Counted from the stretch's first letter, positions 1-14,822 are shown. The stretch is 64,000 nucleotides of DNA from Pelodera strongyloides (GCA_036852015.1 JAANDG010000017.1:496001-560000), one strand, 5' to 3'. Notes: generated from the letters alone by a model not told the origin. A program made the numbers and translations.

Positions 1-3000
1 TGAGGGACTTGATCGGGGCGAAATCGTTTTTTTTTGGCAAGAATCGGGGCGAAATCGGGGTTTTTCGTTTCCCATGTAAAATAATCAAGTAGTATAAAAA
101 AGATATCGATAGGAAGACCGAACGTATGGTATGAACTAAGAAATAGATGATTAATTAAAGTTAGGACGGTCCTTCAGAGGTCCCGACCAGTCCTTCAGCG
201 GTCCCGGCCATTGAATATGTAAAGAGAGAGAAAAAATTGAAATATGAAGAAAATACATATAATAACACGTATTTGAACGTGACATACGGGTACAGAAACT
301 AACTCAAGGTAAATAACTTGGCTAAGGACATACGTACATAAGAGTAATCCTTTAGCTTCATCTTAACCAGACAGCGCATGCGAATCTAACTATCTAACTA
401 TCTAACCATAGGGTGTGAGCGTTACGTGCGAAGTGTGTAAAATGCAGGCCTGAAGGCTTGAAGTGGGTCTGCTAGACTGCTCATCTCGTCTAGACTTATT
501 CCGTTTTAAACAGTGCTTCGATGATGAAATCCCTTTTTCACAGAATTTACTGACGTAGGATTTCGAATGTTGCACCCGCAAGTGTGATGCATTTTGTTGA
601 CTTACGCTCTTGAGTTGAGCCTGAAAAAGGCACCGAACAGCACTGAAAAGACTCGAGCCTGGAAGAGGCACAAAGGGCACCATACATTATGGGGGCACAA
701 AAGGGCACCGAGCTATATTGGAGATTATGAAGTAAAGCTAGTAGGGGTGATTAGTCGAAGAAGAAAGTTGAGTATGTAGATTTTCAACCATCAAAGTATA
801 AATAGCATGGGAATTATTTTGCTAGTGTTGGTTGTTGGTAGCTCAATTCTTTGAAAGCAGAGTAATTTGCATGGATAATGAATGGAGATAAAAAAGGTCT
901 AATAAGTATGATAATAACTCTTGGAAATCTTCAATAAATAACAATCACGGCAAACTCCAAACTCGTGATCCAACTCTAAAAGCTCGGCAATCTTTCGTTC
1001 TTTCCTTTTTTGCAATAAAACGCCAAAAATGATTTGCATTATTGCATAAATTTTCGAGGGGCCATTATTTATTCTATACGAAGAAAGAAAAGAGAACGGA
1101 GGTGTTCGTTGGCCCTTCCAACTCGTGACTTTTGAGAAAATAAACTTCATCTTGCTAATGTGCATTATCATATTTATAAGTATTATACTTTCACACCTAC
1201 GCACTAACTGGAGAGTGTGAAGGGGCCACGTAACTTGGGCAAGACTAATATTTAAAAGTTTTGAAGCGATATAAGGCCCGGTTCTTGAAACGTTTGTTGA
1301 CAACTGCATTCCTATGTAGTTATGCTAAGTGAGCTCGAATTGAACTCAATTTTTTTATATTCTAATCATGTCCATTTGCATATGATACATGGGAATGTGG
1401 TTATCCAAACTCCGCACCAAAAATCGGATGTTGCCCGCTTGGCCGCTTTGTACACTTTACTAAATGCGTTAGCAAAAGGGCTCAACGATGTCAGGATAAA
1501 AAATCTTATCGCTAACCTTTTTGTAATATTTTTTTGTGAACATATCGAAAGTTAAATTCTTCCGAAAATATTAGACTTCTCAAACGAACGAACTTTTTTT
1601 CTAAGTAACAAGGTAACAAAATTAAATAAAAAGATTCAAATCAAATGAACTTGCGACGAGGAATGAGGAAGTATGGTGCATCGGGACAGACAATGATGTG
1701 GTTTATTACTCAACGATTAAATAAAGAAACGTTAAAAACTCTAACAAAATCTATGTATAGGCGACCCCCGTTGCTACTGGTAAGAAATAAAAAAAAGATC
1801 GGGAGAGCTTGGAATTTAGCGTCTTTAGCGATATGTGGTTAGTCATTTGCTCGATTTGGTGACCACTTCGTGACCATGTAGTGACCAGGCTTCATTGAAA
1901 ACCGTTGTCAACTGGTCACCAAATGGCACATGAATCCGTCACAGACTGTTTTTTGGGGGTGTAAACCATTTGGTGACGGGCCAGCGACGGGTTTTCAGAG
2001 GTTCTGCAATTTTTACGTTTTTCTGTGTTTTTACCTCTTTGTTTTTAAACAAAGATACATTGATTTTTAGCTACTTAACATATCCAGGTTTGGATGGACA
2101 GAGACAGAGAAGGTTTTCATCTAAAACAAGGATAGTAATTTTGCCTAGCTGCGTGTAAGTAAAGCATGAGCTTGGATAATAAAGAAAAAAAAAACAATGT
2201 TTTACTATAAAGGAAAAGCAAGTGTTTAAATGTAGAATGTACAAGGTAAATTATGAACTGAGGAGTTACACTGAAAAACTTCACGTTTTACGGCCAAAAC
2301 AAACAAATGTGTATAGAAGGCGTGGGAACGCTACTACATTATGACACCTACGATTTCCCCTAATAAACGATAATGAGGCTCAGGTATCTATAAATAAGGT
2401 ATTTCTCTTGTCATCTAATACCCAACTAATAACAACAATTGCAAATGGATTACAGATTACGGTATATTACATAGATGGTGTTTTTAGGAAAATACCATAC
2501 TCCAAAATTCTTCGCAAACACGCATGTATCCTGATCAAATACAAACAAAGATCGATCTCAAATCTTGCTATTTGGCAGCACTATTTCAGACAGATTAGAG
2601 AGACAGGATAATTTGGATATATATAAAGCTCTGCTAAAACCCCTGCGTATGTCAGCGCTGAAATTGAGCCTCTAGTTTCTACTCCTCTTCTTACGCGATG
2701 TGGAAAATTTAGTTCCATGTAAACGGATCATCAGGGATCAACGTAAGTTATTCATGGAACAGATTTACAATTTAGTTTCATACATGAACATACCCAACTT
2801 TGGAATATTAGAGATCATGATGACTTGGCTGAGATAAGGATAAGGTGACATGAAACGATGTTGAAACACAAAATTCGATACACAAATTCTTCGAATAAAG
2901 ATTGACACTGGAAGGTGTCACTCATTATTCGAAGGATTGGAAGGCTTAGGACTTACAAACGCCCAAGTCATATTCTAGGGCTTAAGTCCAATCTACTACG

Positions 3001-4829
3001 TACGGGATTCACTGTTTGGAAGAAAAGATACAAAAGAATTCCCAAAATTATTGCCCACGACGTCCTTCCGGCTTTCATTTTTTTTTTATCTATATCAACG
3101 CTTCAAGATACACAAGTACGCAGAATATGCTGGTTATATCATGAGATAAAGATAAAGCTAACCAGATCCAGATGTGATAAGTAGGGGGTTCGTATCCTGT
3201 GTCGTAATCAGATAAATCGATAATACAAAATTGTTAAACAACCTTGATTTATATTTAGTAAGACAATTTCTAAATAGATTCGCAAAAAAAAAGATCACGA
3301 AAAGCGAAAGCTGGATTTACACCGACTTATGAAGATTTCCATAAATTTAAATCTGCGCACTGAAAGAAGGCCACTTACAATTAGAAAGAATAGATAGGGG
3401 GCAGCGCAACGTTTTCCAAAATTTGTTACAGCAATTAACGTATTGTTAGATATATGAAAATGACTGCTGAAAACTAGTGTGCGGTGTTTGTAAGACTTTA
3501 GGCTAGTCCTCAGCTCCACCTTGTTTACAGATCAACGTTGCTAAGGCCAAGGAGCTGATAGATGTGGAACCTTATATTATTTCCTTGAGCTCCAGCTCCG
3601 ACGTCACAACTTTGAAAAGTTAATTTCGGCCCAGGCACGCTAGAATAAAGTTCAATGTCCGGCGAAAGATCTCATTTTGAGTAAAGACTAGTCTTGTGAT
3701 GATTATCCAAGCAAAATTTCACGTGGTTTTTTTTTCCGCGACCCTGAGGGCAATTAAACTTGCAAGTTTACAATTTTCAAGAAAAGAGCTCAAGAGGATG
3801 TCTCTTTGTCAATGTGTGAGAGAAATACCTAACTGCCTATGTGGGTGGATGTTTCACAAACGTTTAACTTAAAAATTGAGAATATAATAGAATTTCAATG
3901 GGGAAGAGTTCTTTTACCTACTGCCTACCCTACAGCCACAGTAAACCTGGAAACCATCGGAGTGCAAGTGCCAAGTGTGCGCCAAATGCGCGCCATAATA
4001 AGGCGGCGCGCCTAAGTATCTTCAGTCTAGCCTGGCGTCCAGTAGAACATCATTACAGTTGTCTAACTGTCAAGTTTTTATTAAATTTAGATGATTGGAC
4101 TATCTTACTCAGAAGTACACACTTATAGAGAGAAATACACGTGTGAAATACGATTTTTCAACATTGTAAGCTGATACTATAAATGCAGCTAATAATAAGG
4201 AACTACGTAACATGGACCGCAGGGATTGTTTTTCTACTCAAAGAACAATCATTTCATATAAGCTACCGTGCGGTACCCTAGTACATACTATACAAAAAAA
4301 ACGAAAATTAAACACCCCGACGTAGAATTTCATAGATGAATGATGATAAACACATAATAATGCGTCCAATTCACACCTAATATGATTTACTCCATACCAA
4401 AACCCTACTATAGAGGACAATAACTGTTTGAGTTCAACAGTGCAAATTCAATAAAATAAACGTCCATTTCACACCTAATATTATTAAAACCGATTCATTG
4501 ATTAAAATATAAATATATTGATTATGAACGCCAAAAAATTGTGTTACTGCTCAACAAATCTCTTAGAAAACCTCATTTCCTCATATCACATCTTGTCAAC
4601 GTCTCTTTGATGGTTTCAAACGACAGCATCCATAGTTTAACGACTCAAATTTCCCTGTGCAAACAAAAGCACAAACGAGAACTGGAGCAGAGAAAAATAG
4701 GGGATTTTTTGAGAAAAATAAGAGATCTTTTCCTCGTTTCAGTGCATATATTGAAGTTCTTGGACCTCTTAGACACACGTCATTTGGGACACTAAGACTT
4801 TTTCTTAACGTTTTTTCTTTCTCTAAAAT
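1..4829. other. Region without a supported gene
   Basis: Only short open frames with no family pattern and no consistent splice-site chain are visible. A decayed relative of the TTAAAGCGAAATACC foldback family lies near 1255-1410. Around 1850-1980 the words TTTGGTGACC and GGTCACCAAA recur in both orientations, suggesting another old foldback. The first 70 bases hold two partial copies of a GAATCGGGGCGAAATCG word. Confidence 0.6.
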
Positions 4830-5001
4830 TTAAAGCGAAATACTGGCCTGTTTTTGAAACACATCGTGGACAACTGCATTCTTATGTATTTATGCGAATT
4901 GGGGTCTATTTTTTATGCTAAATTATGCTCATTTGCATACGACGCATAAAAATGTTGACGTACTCGATGCGTTTCAAAAACCGGCCGGTATTTCGCTTTA
5001 A
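4829..5001. repeat. TTAA foldback element, family A copy 1
   Basis: Begins TTAAAGCGAAATACTGGCC and ends with the inverted equivalent CCGGTATTTCGCTTTAA. The inner arms read TTTTTGAAAC and GTTTCAAAAA, and the centre holds CATTTGCATA. The TTAA at both edges fits a TTAA target duplication. No coding capacity. Confidence 0.88.
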
Positions 5002-6231
5002 AATCGTATGAAGGAAGGATATAGTGCAGCATAATAGCTACATAAACTTGTTAATTTTATGAACACCGCACATTGTACGGCACATGCATGGATAACAAAA
5101 TTAGCTAAAAGGTTATTCTGCGAATGTACTTCAGCGATTATGAAAAACCTCATAGACGGACAGTGGAAGCCCCCGTGTTTCACTTAAAACGGCCAGTTAT
5201 TAAAAAAAACTACAAAACAAAATCAACTCAATTTCGCAGTTAACCTAATTTACGTACATTACTCTTGAATTACCCTTTCACCCACACATAGTACAAATTT
5301 ACAAACGAAGAACCATTTCCACCAACACTTTATTTCAACAAATAAACACGCCAACAATCACCAAAGAAAAAGGAAGCTATTACTTACTTTCAAAAATTAT
5401 CAACGGTTAGGAAACGACACGATATAAATACAAGAGACAACCCTAATGTACCAGTTCGATAGCTCACTAATACAATACAATAGCTTCCATAACTAACCAA
5501 GAAAATCAATACCCTTCCGGTAATCTACATTTTGTACATCATAAATACTACTTCAAACCACAGGACACTGTTAATAATGCACTTACACATTGGAAACATA
5601 AACTAAACAACATGAATTATCCTACAGAAAAAAACTTCCACCATAACATCCCTTTAACAATATGCTAATTTACGTTTGATACTTTACTACAATAACTACT
5701 CAACATTCAAAAGACTCTCAGCCAGTACACATGAGATTTTTGTTTCAGATCCAAAATATAACTCTTGCAAATCGAAAATACGAAGATAAATTTTCAAAGC
5801 AAAAATCCCACTGTATCAACTAACAGAAATCACAAAACCAGTACTAATATATATTTGGTAGATAAATAAAAGGTACCATTGTACCATATTCTAAAACAGA
5901 AAAAAAACAGGTAACGAGTTCTTGTGCTCCCGAATAAAAATAATAATAATTATTATTATAATTACCCTGAGGTCATAATAATTATTATTAATATTTCCCT
6001 AAGTCCAGCAAAACTGATAATATTACAGGAATACGGTAGCACAAGAATCCGATACAAAGTTCCAAAGTAACGAGATGAGTTCCAATAGACAATTTGAAAG
6101 AACAGATTATGGATATTCAATATTAGTTAGATCATAATAATATTAGACACAACAACTAAACGTTACAACTTACTAAATAAAAAAGGAAAACAGTTATGCT
6201 CGAAAAAATATTTACAGTGAAGAACTACTAT

Positions 6232-6421
6232 TTAAAGCTAAATACCGGCCTGTTCTTGAAACACATCGAGTACAACTGAATTCTTACGTACTTACGCTAG
6301 ATTGCTCGAATTTAGGTCGATTTTTTATTTTTTATTCTAAATTCTAATTTACGTTCATTTTCATAAGCTGCACAATAATCTACTCGATGCGTTTCAAAAA
6401 CCGGCTGGTATTTCGCTTTAA
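6232..6421. repeat. TTAA foldback element, family A copy 2
   Basis: Diverged copy: left end TTAAAGCTAAATACCGGCC, right end CCGGCTGGTATTTCGCTTTAA. The octamer of most copies is mutated here to CATTTTCATA. Confidence 0.85.
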
Positions 6422-6583
6422 CAACAAGGTAACGTTTTGTACGTTAAGTACATCTTGTGGCAGTAAGACTTTCTAAATCAACAAATTCAACAGTATTTAT
6501 TTAAGATAGATAAGAGACCAGAAGTATGGATTAAGTTAAGACATTAAGTTACATTAAAAATATAAAACCTCACATACATACGC

Positions 6584-7799
6584 TCAGCTGAGGTACTCCG
6601 GCTCCTGTTTCACTTTGCTGCAGCATGGCAGAAAACTGTTCTGTAAATACAAATATTATATGTAGTGTTGTGAAGCATCACGAAACTTTTAACAGATCCG
6701 AGCTCCGATACTACACAAACTACCCAAAACATTGATGTACGCATAATATTCATGACATCTACTATCGCAACTCAACAGTTTAAGCTCACTTCATTCATCA
6801 GTGGCCGTACGCACGAATGCGCCGGTAGGGTCCCAGAGGGACCACACGAATCAGAGACACGCAGAGACAAATTCTCGCAACCAGGGTTCCCGCGGTTCGT
6901 GCATACGGCCACAGTAGTACAATTCACAATCAACAAACCAAATCCAATAATTTCCAAATAGGTTAGAGAATTTCATTTCGAGATCAGTAATCAGTAAACA
7001 TTTAAATCGCTTTAGCCCTAAACCTCTAAGAAGTAAGGAATCCTATTAGAGAACGAATACGCAGAATGCTCACTTCATTTACTACATATAAATTATTGCG
7101 GACAATTTTCGCATTATACCCTTTTAGTTATTAGACCAAAAAAAACCCAACCTGCCTAAACTTTACACCATGGGCATATCCTGAAGGATATGTGTGATGT
7201 GGCCGCCCTCTCCCGCCAAACACTTCATACAGACACGCGGACGCGGAGCCGGCATCGGACGAGCACGCTTCTCTAAATGGAGGGATACGCTTAGCAGTCT
7301 TCTTTTTTAAAGCGAAATACCGACCGGTTTTTGAAACGCATCGAGTACACCAGCATTCTTATGCAAATGAGATAAATTAGAATAAAAGAGCTAAATTCGA
7401 GTAACTTAGCATAAATACAATACGTAAGAATTCAGTTGTCGTCGATGCGTTTCAAAAAGCGGCCGGTAGTTCGATTTAAACGGTATGTCATGTGGCTTGT
7501 GAAATAAATACTTAAATTACACTCTCACGTTTTATATGCAGTCCAAGCTGTTACTGTCATTCAACGATAAATCACTGCATTACAGAAACCATTGTCATTT
7601 AGAATTTCCGAATTTCCACAGTATTCATATCATGTATAGACCCTAATAACCACTTAACATACCATTCGGTTCAAAGTAATTCTCCTGATTTACTTTCTCA
7701 AGTACCCGCGCGGGTGCCAATGGTTGCTCATGTGGGCGCTTGCGGGAAATCCACGAACGAACGTGCTCGAGCATCTTTGGTGGCGGGTGGAGTTATAAA
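6584..7799 (-). CDS. Small basic protein with possible C2H2-like zinc site (3 exons, 79 aa)
   Basis: I do not recognise this protein. On the minus strand three exons join with every junction in phase 0: 7774-7694 (start ATG at 7774, donor GTAAAT), 7270-7169 (acceptor TTTAGAG, donor GTGTAA) and 6640-6584 (acceptor TTTACAG, stop TGA). The product is 79 residues. It begins MLEHVRSWISRKR, is rich in Arg and Pro in the middle (KKRARPMPAPRPR), then has CMKCLAGEGGHITH, a C-x2-C-x6-H-x2-H spacing that could bind zinc, then a CC pair, and ends KQEPEYLS. An acceptor at 7801-7800 just upstream of the ATG suggests a spliced 5' UTR. AATAAA on the minus strand at 6501-6496 is a plausible poly(A) signal. 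If exon 2 is read through, the protein ends MPMV instead. The model rests on splice sites, phase and composition only. Confidence 0.5.
7307..7479. repeat. TTAA foldback element, family A copy 3
   Basis: Arms TTAAAGCGAAATACCGACC and GGCCGGTAGTTCGATTTAA with central ATGCAAATGA. It lies immediately upstream of exon 2 of the small minus-strand gene, so within its first intron. Confidence 0.87.
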
Positions 7800-7999
7800 C
7801 TGAAATACGAAAAATTATTTAATCTATTATTGGCAGATAGGCTTACCAGCGATCCTTACCTTAGCTTACCTCTACCTCGGACGAAAACGTAAACCACAAA
7901 CATTCGCGAACCAAGAGGGAGTGAGAGTCAAACGTGAATACATGACACAATACAGTAAAGTAAAACAAGTATCAAATACAGCAAAAGTACGTGAACAAA

Positions 8000-10682
8000 A
8001 TCGGCATATACTACCATATCTAGGTTACCTTACTCACTACGTAAAAGAATATAATACACGACTTAATTAGTAAAGAAGTAAGGAGAGAGTAAGATGATCA
8101 TATCATGACAAGAATTTATATGTATGGATAGACAGACTCCAAACAGCGTGTTATCCTTCGTCCGTCTTTGAAGTGCAAAAAAATGAGATGTTTCAATCCC
8201 TCAATATTATCCGAAGACAAATAAAAACAAAGCAATTTGTCACTTATCCGACCTTCACGTTCCCCAAAAGAACAATGAAATAGAATAAAAAAGGAATGTA
8301 AAGAAATAAAGTTCTTGAATTAATTTTAACACGTTCTTTTAAGCAATCTTATTAACCTCGAAATATCCTCTTTTATGACTGCTTTTGCCCTCTCAACTTA
8401 CATCATACATACAATACAAGATCAAATACAACAAGCTCGTAGGTGAGTGATAATCTCCTCCTTTATAATATACTGTTTTTGCCATCTAAACTTACATCAT
8501 ATAGTACAATATCAAATACAGCTGACTGTCTAAACCTACAAAAGGATACTAATGCATATATAGGCAAGATCATACCGTAGGCAAGTAACGAAGCAAAAAC
8601 AACCGAGCAACTCAACAAGACAGTGTCTAAAAAAACTAATAAAACAAAGTCACTTCGCAAGTGCACCCAATAGTGATTAAAATTGAACCTTTGAAATTGT
8701 TGATAACGGCGAAAACTCATGTGTGCCAAACAAAGAAAAATCAGGAAAACAAAGGGTTACTTTCCTGTTTAGCATGTCATTTTGATAGATAACGAGTGTC
8801 AGGCAAACATAGACACCAAAAAAAAATTGGAGAAACAGGAAACAAATAACAAAATTTAGAAAAGAAAACGAGAAAAGAAATCACTTCCTATGAAGGGGGG
8901 AGGGGGCTTACGCACGGGGCAGGGGTAAGAAAAGTGGGCAGGCCTAACAGCCAATTTTTGAAAAAGGATTTTAGATTATTAAATTCACATACATCATAGC
9001 AACATATGCAAATTAGTATGATTCTCAATCTCAATTCGAGTTAACTTTTACATGAAGCGTAACACCACCACACGGTCAAAAATAGTAGCTAACTTGTAAC
9101 CATTAATTGTACAACGTTTGTTTAAAGTTTAAATAAAACAAGAAATTTGACCAATGAAAAAAGTGGACTAGGATTGCTACATACAAGAGCAGGTATTGGC
9201 TTTACGGAAATAGGAAACCAAAAGAGCCTAGCAGGCGAATATTAATTACTTTCGTTTACTGTTTGTTCCTAACAAGCCTATGAGTATGTCGAAACTGAGT
9301 TACATGCTGCTACTATTACTGTAGTGGCGAGCTCACATATTGCATCTCGACCCATTTTAGGATGCAAAAGTGATACTCTAATTCTACACTACTGTAAAGG
9401 TAAAGTAAGCAGTGATAAATGCTGGCCGGGTGGAGAAGTAACGTAAATGCAACAAACTAAAACAAGCGGTCATGAAAGTCTTATCATAAAACTGATAACC
9501 CAACACGAACACCTCTATACAGTAAAGGAGCCCCCGGGCTTATCTATGGTTACATGAACCGCTATTACGAAACCAGAGATATGATAAGGTACTTCTTAGT
9601 ACATCATAGTATAATAATAATAACATTTGCGTTACTAGGCCATTCATTGATAAACTTCATACTTCATAGGCAAAAAAAGTGGCAAGACATCATAGTAAGT
9701 GTATACATGATAAAACTAGAGTTTCCTCAGTAGTAACAGTATAAGAAGGAACTCAAGCAATAGTAAAAGGTTCAAAAAGGCAAAATAGAAGTTTATAATA
9801 AAAGAAGTCGACCAACCAAACACAAATTGAGCCGGGAGTGTGGAAGTAGTATGTGGTCAAGCTCGCTCGATGCAATGCTAAAAAAACAAGGATACTCAAG
9901 ATAATGTTCAGTTAATTAAGAGTTTCCAATAAGGGCTAGAAACCTACGGGTCACCATGAAAACGAAATACATCGAAAACAATAGCAAAGGAATAAAACGG
10001 CCAGCAAGAACCGAAGCAAGTAGCAAACAACCAAGAGTAATTATTAGTAAACATTTATTCAAACAAACTAAAAGCTCAAAAATACAACCTAGCACCACAA
10101 CACTCAAGAACCACAAAGTTCACACGTAAGAGGATGAATATAATTTTGAAACAAACTTTAAGAGTCAAAGAAAAATTGACAGATGATATAGGAAACTATG
10201 ACAAAACTAATGCAGCATAAAAAATTATCCCAAATAACAACCTCTGATGCCATCAACTACAAATTAAGAGTAATTAGCACATCTGCATATAATAACAAAC
10301 CGTAATTTCGGAAAGTGAAAAGGCACTGAACTAACTGAATCAATTAATTCAAAGCAAAGTAAATAAGGAAAGGGCAAAAAGAACTCATATATTATGCATT
10401 ACAATACAATGTATCACAACAAATCATTACATATATGTATCAATCACAAGCAGGCTCCAAATAATGCAAACTGGAAATTGGAAACAAAAAATCAAATAAA
10501 TACAGCACGCATACGTAAAGTTAACCTTTTCCCTCAAATGATAAATTTCTCAATCTAAATGATGTGACATTTAGAAGTTGTACAAAAAATCATGCTCAAC
10601 AAATTTCAATAAATAAGTACGACAACCTGCCCTGCCCTTCTGAACTAGCTCCTCCAGCTCCATCAAGGCTACAAACCACAAA
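8000..10682. other. A-rich stretch without a supported exon
   Basis: The plus strand is A-rich and T/G-poor, as in introns and UTRs of the minus-strand genes on both sides. Two minus-strand open frames (8463-8729 and 9916-10116) encode hydrophobic stretches but lack splice or family support. The stretch may be 3' untranslated sequence of the RAP homologue or upstream sequence of the small gene. Confidence 0.45.
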
Positions 10683-13600
10683 CTACAACTCCGTATGTCG
10701 GATCTTCTCCTCGATGTAATGCTCAAGTTTCTTCAACTTTCTGCTCATCCTCTCATGTTTGGCCTCCAATTCTCCATGTTCCAATTTCTGAATACTGGCC
10801 TTTCCGGCAGCCTGAGCAGATTGCTTTACCGTTTCGACTTCTTGCTGAAAAAAGGGAAGGGAAGTCTTAAAACTTATAAAAGCAGTGATTCCAAAACATA
10901 GCATAAAACACCCCGCCAAATGCGGACGATCACCTCCCGATCCGCAATGCAAATTAGTCTAAATTACCTCCCCAAAATTTTGAGATACGGACCTAATTTT
11001 TTATTCCCTGTTCCAAAGGCGGGGGATTCGGCACCCAGGCTCGGTGCGCAATTTTGACTGGATATTTGCTAAATCACGAAAAATGAAAACGGCCCATGCA
11101 CGACAACTTTTCAGAGAATCTTTCAGCTAGGGAGAAAATAAAGAAGAAAGCAAGCCGCAACCTTTTACAACAAACTGGTTGTGAAAGGTTGACACTTTCC
11201 TGAAAAAGAAAAGAAAACCCCACCTTGTGAAATTCCAATTTCTTCAGTTGCTTATCGAAATGCTGCAGTTCCTCTCTAATTATTTCCAAGTCGTTTGCGG
11301 TCAGATTTGCATTTGCTTGAGTCTGAAAACTAAATATTATTTATGTTAATCTAAATACGGTTGAAATTTATAATCATTTTTACTTTTTACGAGTTGTAAA
11401 AACCAGAAACACTGTAACTCGTAACGCACACAATAATCAACAAAAGTTCAACTATTCATCAATTCAACTAAGTTAAGAAAAAAGAAATCACTCACCGTGG
11501 CCCAGAGTTTCTTCACTTTGGGATCGACAAAAGGCAAGTATGCATCATCGGTCACTTTCTTGTGCAGTTCATCAATGTGTTCATACATTGCCTTGTGAGC
11601 GTCTTTCAGACGACGATTCTAAACAGCGGTTAATAATTCATCGTACTGTGGTCTACAGTAATAAAAAAAGACTCCGATTTTTCATAGAATGTAACAATAT
11701 CAACATACTTGTTTGTGCACAGAGCGATATGGTTAGTATTATTCCAACCAAGCGTAAAATATGAATATGAAACGCAATACGTAAGATTATTATTCAAATC
11801 ATACATAAAACAAAAAAATACCTTTTCATCCAGGTTTTCATGCTCATCGAAATGGACCGAATTTTCATCAGGGACCTAAAGCGATACATATAGAAGTCGA
11901 CTGATGTTTCTATACCAACGGTAACAGTTATAAGAAATATCCAAAGGTAAATATGTTATAGGTTACACGTGTAAAGAGAAGTACAACGGTGCCAATCAAT
12001 GTATCCATGATAGTTGGCCATCTCCATAATTCCAACAAAAAATACGTACCTTGTTGAATGCCTGCAACGCGTCGTGATATTCGTGTACCTTTCGTTCGGC
12101 CTGCTTCAGGTCGCCGTAAAGAGCTGGAATAAAAACTACGGTAATCGCACTCTAGGGGAACAAGGACTAGCCGTCGGGCGGCTTTTGTTCTGGTTTTCCC
12201 GAAACTGGACCACTTCCACTTCCCTACAATCTACAATGCTACCATCAAATCAACTTATTGAAAAAAAAAAACTGGTTCAAGACATATACTATCTTGGAGC
12301 TCTTACAGCTTGGTCGAAAAAAAACGGAACTCAGTAATGCCCTAAGCTACACACTCAATTGCGCGTGCTGATTTCACGAAGCACGAGTGAATAAGGTGGT
12401 AGTGCTAGATACTTACACAAATAAAACAAAATATAAACGATACAGTAGGGGTTGGGTTGAAACACGAGTTCTCAGTTATGCAAAGAACTAGATGATTGAC
12501 TAGGACTAGTAAAGCGACTCTGTTCATTTCCCGTTTTCTAACTAGGGAAAAGAAACCAATACAACTTCCAACTTCCAAGCCATACCTTTCAGAGCCTCAT
12601 TGCAAAACTTCGCACTGAGCGCAGCTAACCAAAGTTTCTGCAATCGCTGGTCCTCAAATTTTTCATTTTCCAAAACCAAATTCTCCGCCTCCGCTCCGTG
12701 CTCATTAGACATTTTCTTCTTCTAAAAAGACTAAAAATAACCAAAACATAAATCCTCAACCTCAAAGATTTACAATGACAAACCACGAGACAATACAACA
12801 CCACTAAGAGCGTGAGGGAGGGCGACTTCTCACTTTTCATATACTCTAGAGTCTAGGACACTACGTCGAGATGAGCATTAATTTAAGAACGTCCCTTCCT
12901 TTGGCCTTCCAACTTCAAAGTTTGAAGACTGAGGGTCCCAGATGAGCTAAGATAACTTTAACATACACCATACACCACTACTAAAAAAAAGCTAAAGCAA
13001 CGCACACACCCAGACTGACACAGCAAATACACCTCATGACGGATACTGTATACAGATACAGGCTAGAAAAGAAATTTGGGGAATGCTCCCAATAATAGCC
13101 CGTATTCTCGGGCTGCACGGAACTTCAAAAATGGGAACATGTTCCGGGAAAATATCCGCGCGGAAATATTCCGCTGCGGAACTGGTTCCGCTCTGGATGG
13201 GCGCCAGAATACGAATCGAACGGAAAAGGTTCCATGCAGTTTAAAACTTTGACTTTACCATTAATTTTCTTTCATATTTTGAGTTCATTATTATAATATA
13301 TTTTTGTTTTTATATATATAACTTAACGCATTTGTTCTTTGAGTTATAGCAAATTTCTAACATATATTTGCTTAGTTTTTCACTAACGTATTGTAAAATT
13401 AACGAAAATTATTTTTTAAAAATAAAAAAGGTGAAAGGAAAACAAATAACAAACATTTACCAAAGAAATAAAGTAAAAATAAAGCAACGGAAAATTTCCG
13501 TCGCGATTTCCCACTCAAAAACCTCGGGGAAATTTTTGTATGGAAAAAATTTCCGTTTGGCCGAACGGAAACTTGCAGACTACGAACTACACGCTCCGTT

Positions 13601-14757
13601 TTTCCGAGAATACCATTCTTTTCGCGGAACGGAACATGTTCCGCGACGGAAAATTTCCGTGCGCCCGAGAATACGGGCTAATATATCCGAATGTCGGAAA
13701 AGGAAAAGTTTAGCAGAACCAATCGAGCGATGAATCTACGACAAGAGAGAATCTACCCACAAACATTTCAATAGAATCAAGGAATGACTGCACACGACAA
13801 GAAAGCTTGGGATAGGACGACAGCTAACATCATTCAAATATTACCCCTTTCCCTTTCTCCGCCAGTTTCCCCCTCAGACGTCTAAGAATGTTCTAGAAAG
13901 AGCGCTTCACAACTTCACACTAATGATTAATTACTACAGTTACTAACCCTTACCCCGGGAATAAGACAATTGCCAAAGTACGGGCTAGGCTACCGGCTAC
14001 GGCACTCAGTAGAATCACCACTGATAGTTAAAGCGAATATGTAGGCACTCAAAATGAGCAAAAAAAAGCGAAACTAGCGTTTCCATACCAGACGTTAATT
14101 TAAATAGGCGACTGAATATGTAAATACGAAATTGGAATGCGCTGCATCTTGAATCTTGCTATTTGCCGATTTAAACTGAAATTTATTCAATCGGACCCAA
14201 ATTTATGCAAGGGTTCCGAATTAGCGTTTACTATGGAAAAGGCGAGCTTTGTAATTGATTTTCTTTTAAGTGGGTAATTGTAGACAACTTTTGTTATTGT
14301 TTCCTTAATGGGCAACATGCATTCTATTAATACAGCTTAACTTCAAAAAGGGCCTACATATTCCCTTTAAGCTAATGGTGTGTGGAGTATTTCTCGGGAA
14401 CTTCGGCTACGAGAAATCCGAGCATTTCTCATTAAGCAAGCACGTGGTGTCGTCCCATTATGCTTGAATACAGCGAACAAAAAAAAAGGAAAAAACGCAC
14501 CATTTTAAAAGAGTCGATTGTTTGCTCCAAATTGTATTTTGCCAACATTTTTCGTAGCTTCTCGTCTATTCCCGCATAGTCTAAAATGACTTTTCATGAA
14601 ATACTAGTAAAATAATCTTATGAGCCGGAGCCAGTAGATTCTTACTAGTTAGCGGTTTGATTTAGGTAACCCCGTTTCAGCTAGTGTCTCCTCGTCATGA
14701 AATGACTTGATCACTGTGTTGTCAGTCATGCGCACACAGTCTGCACTACTAATTCAA

Positions 14758-14812
<55 letters not shown>

Positions 14813-14822
14813 AAAAAAAAAA

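Noticed and set aside
5930..6000. AATAATAATTATTATTATAATT palindromic words
   Set aside because: Short AT-only symmetry expected by chance in this composition.
8463..8729. Hydrophobic 88-codon minus-strand frame
   Set aside because: AT-rich composition gives Phe/Leu/Val-rich frames by chance; no splice sites, family pattern or clear start context.
13368..13733. 121-codon Lys-rich frame
   Set aside because: Lies within the AGCCCGTATTCTCGG foldback and has no family pattern or splice support.
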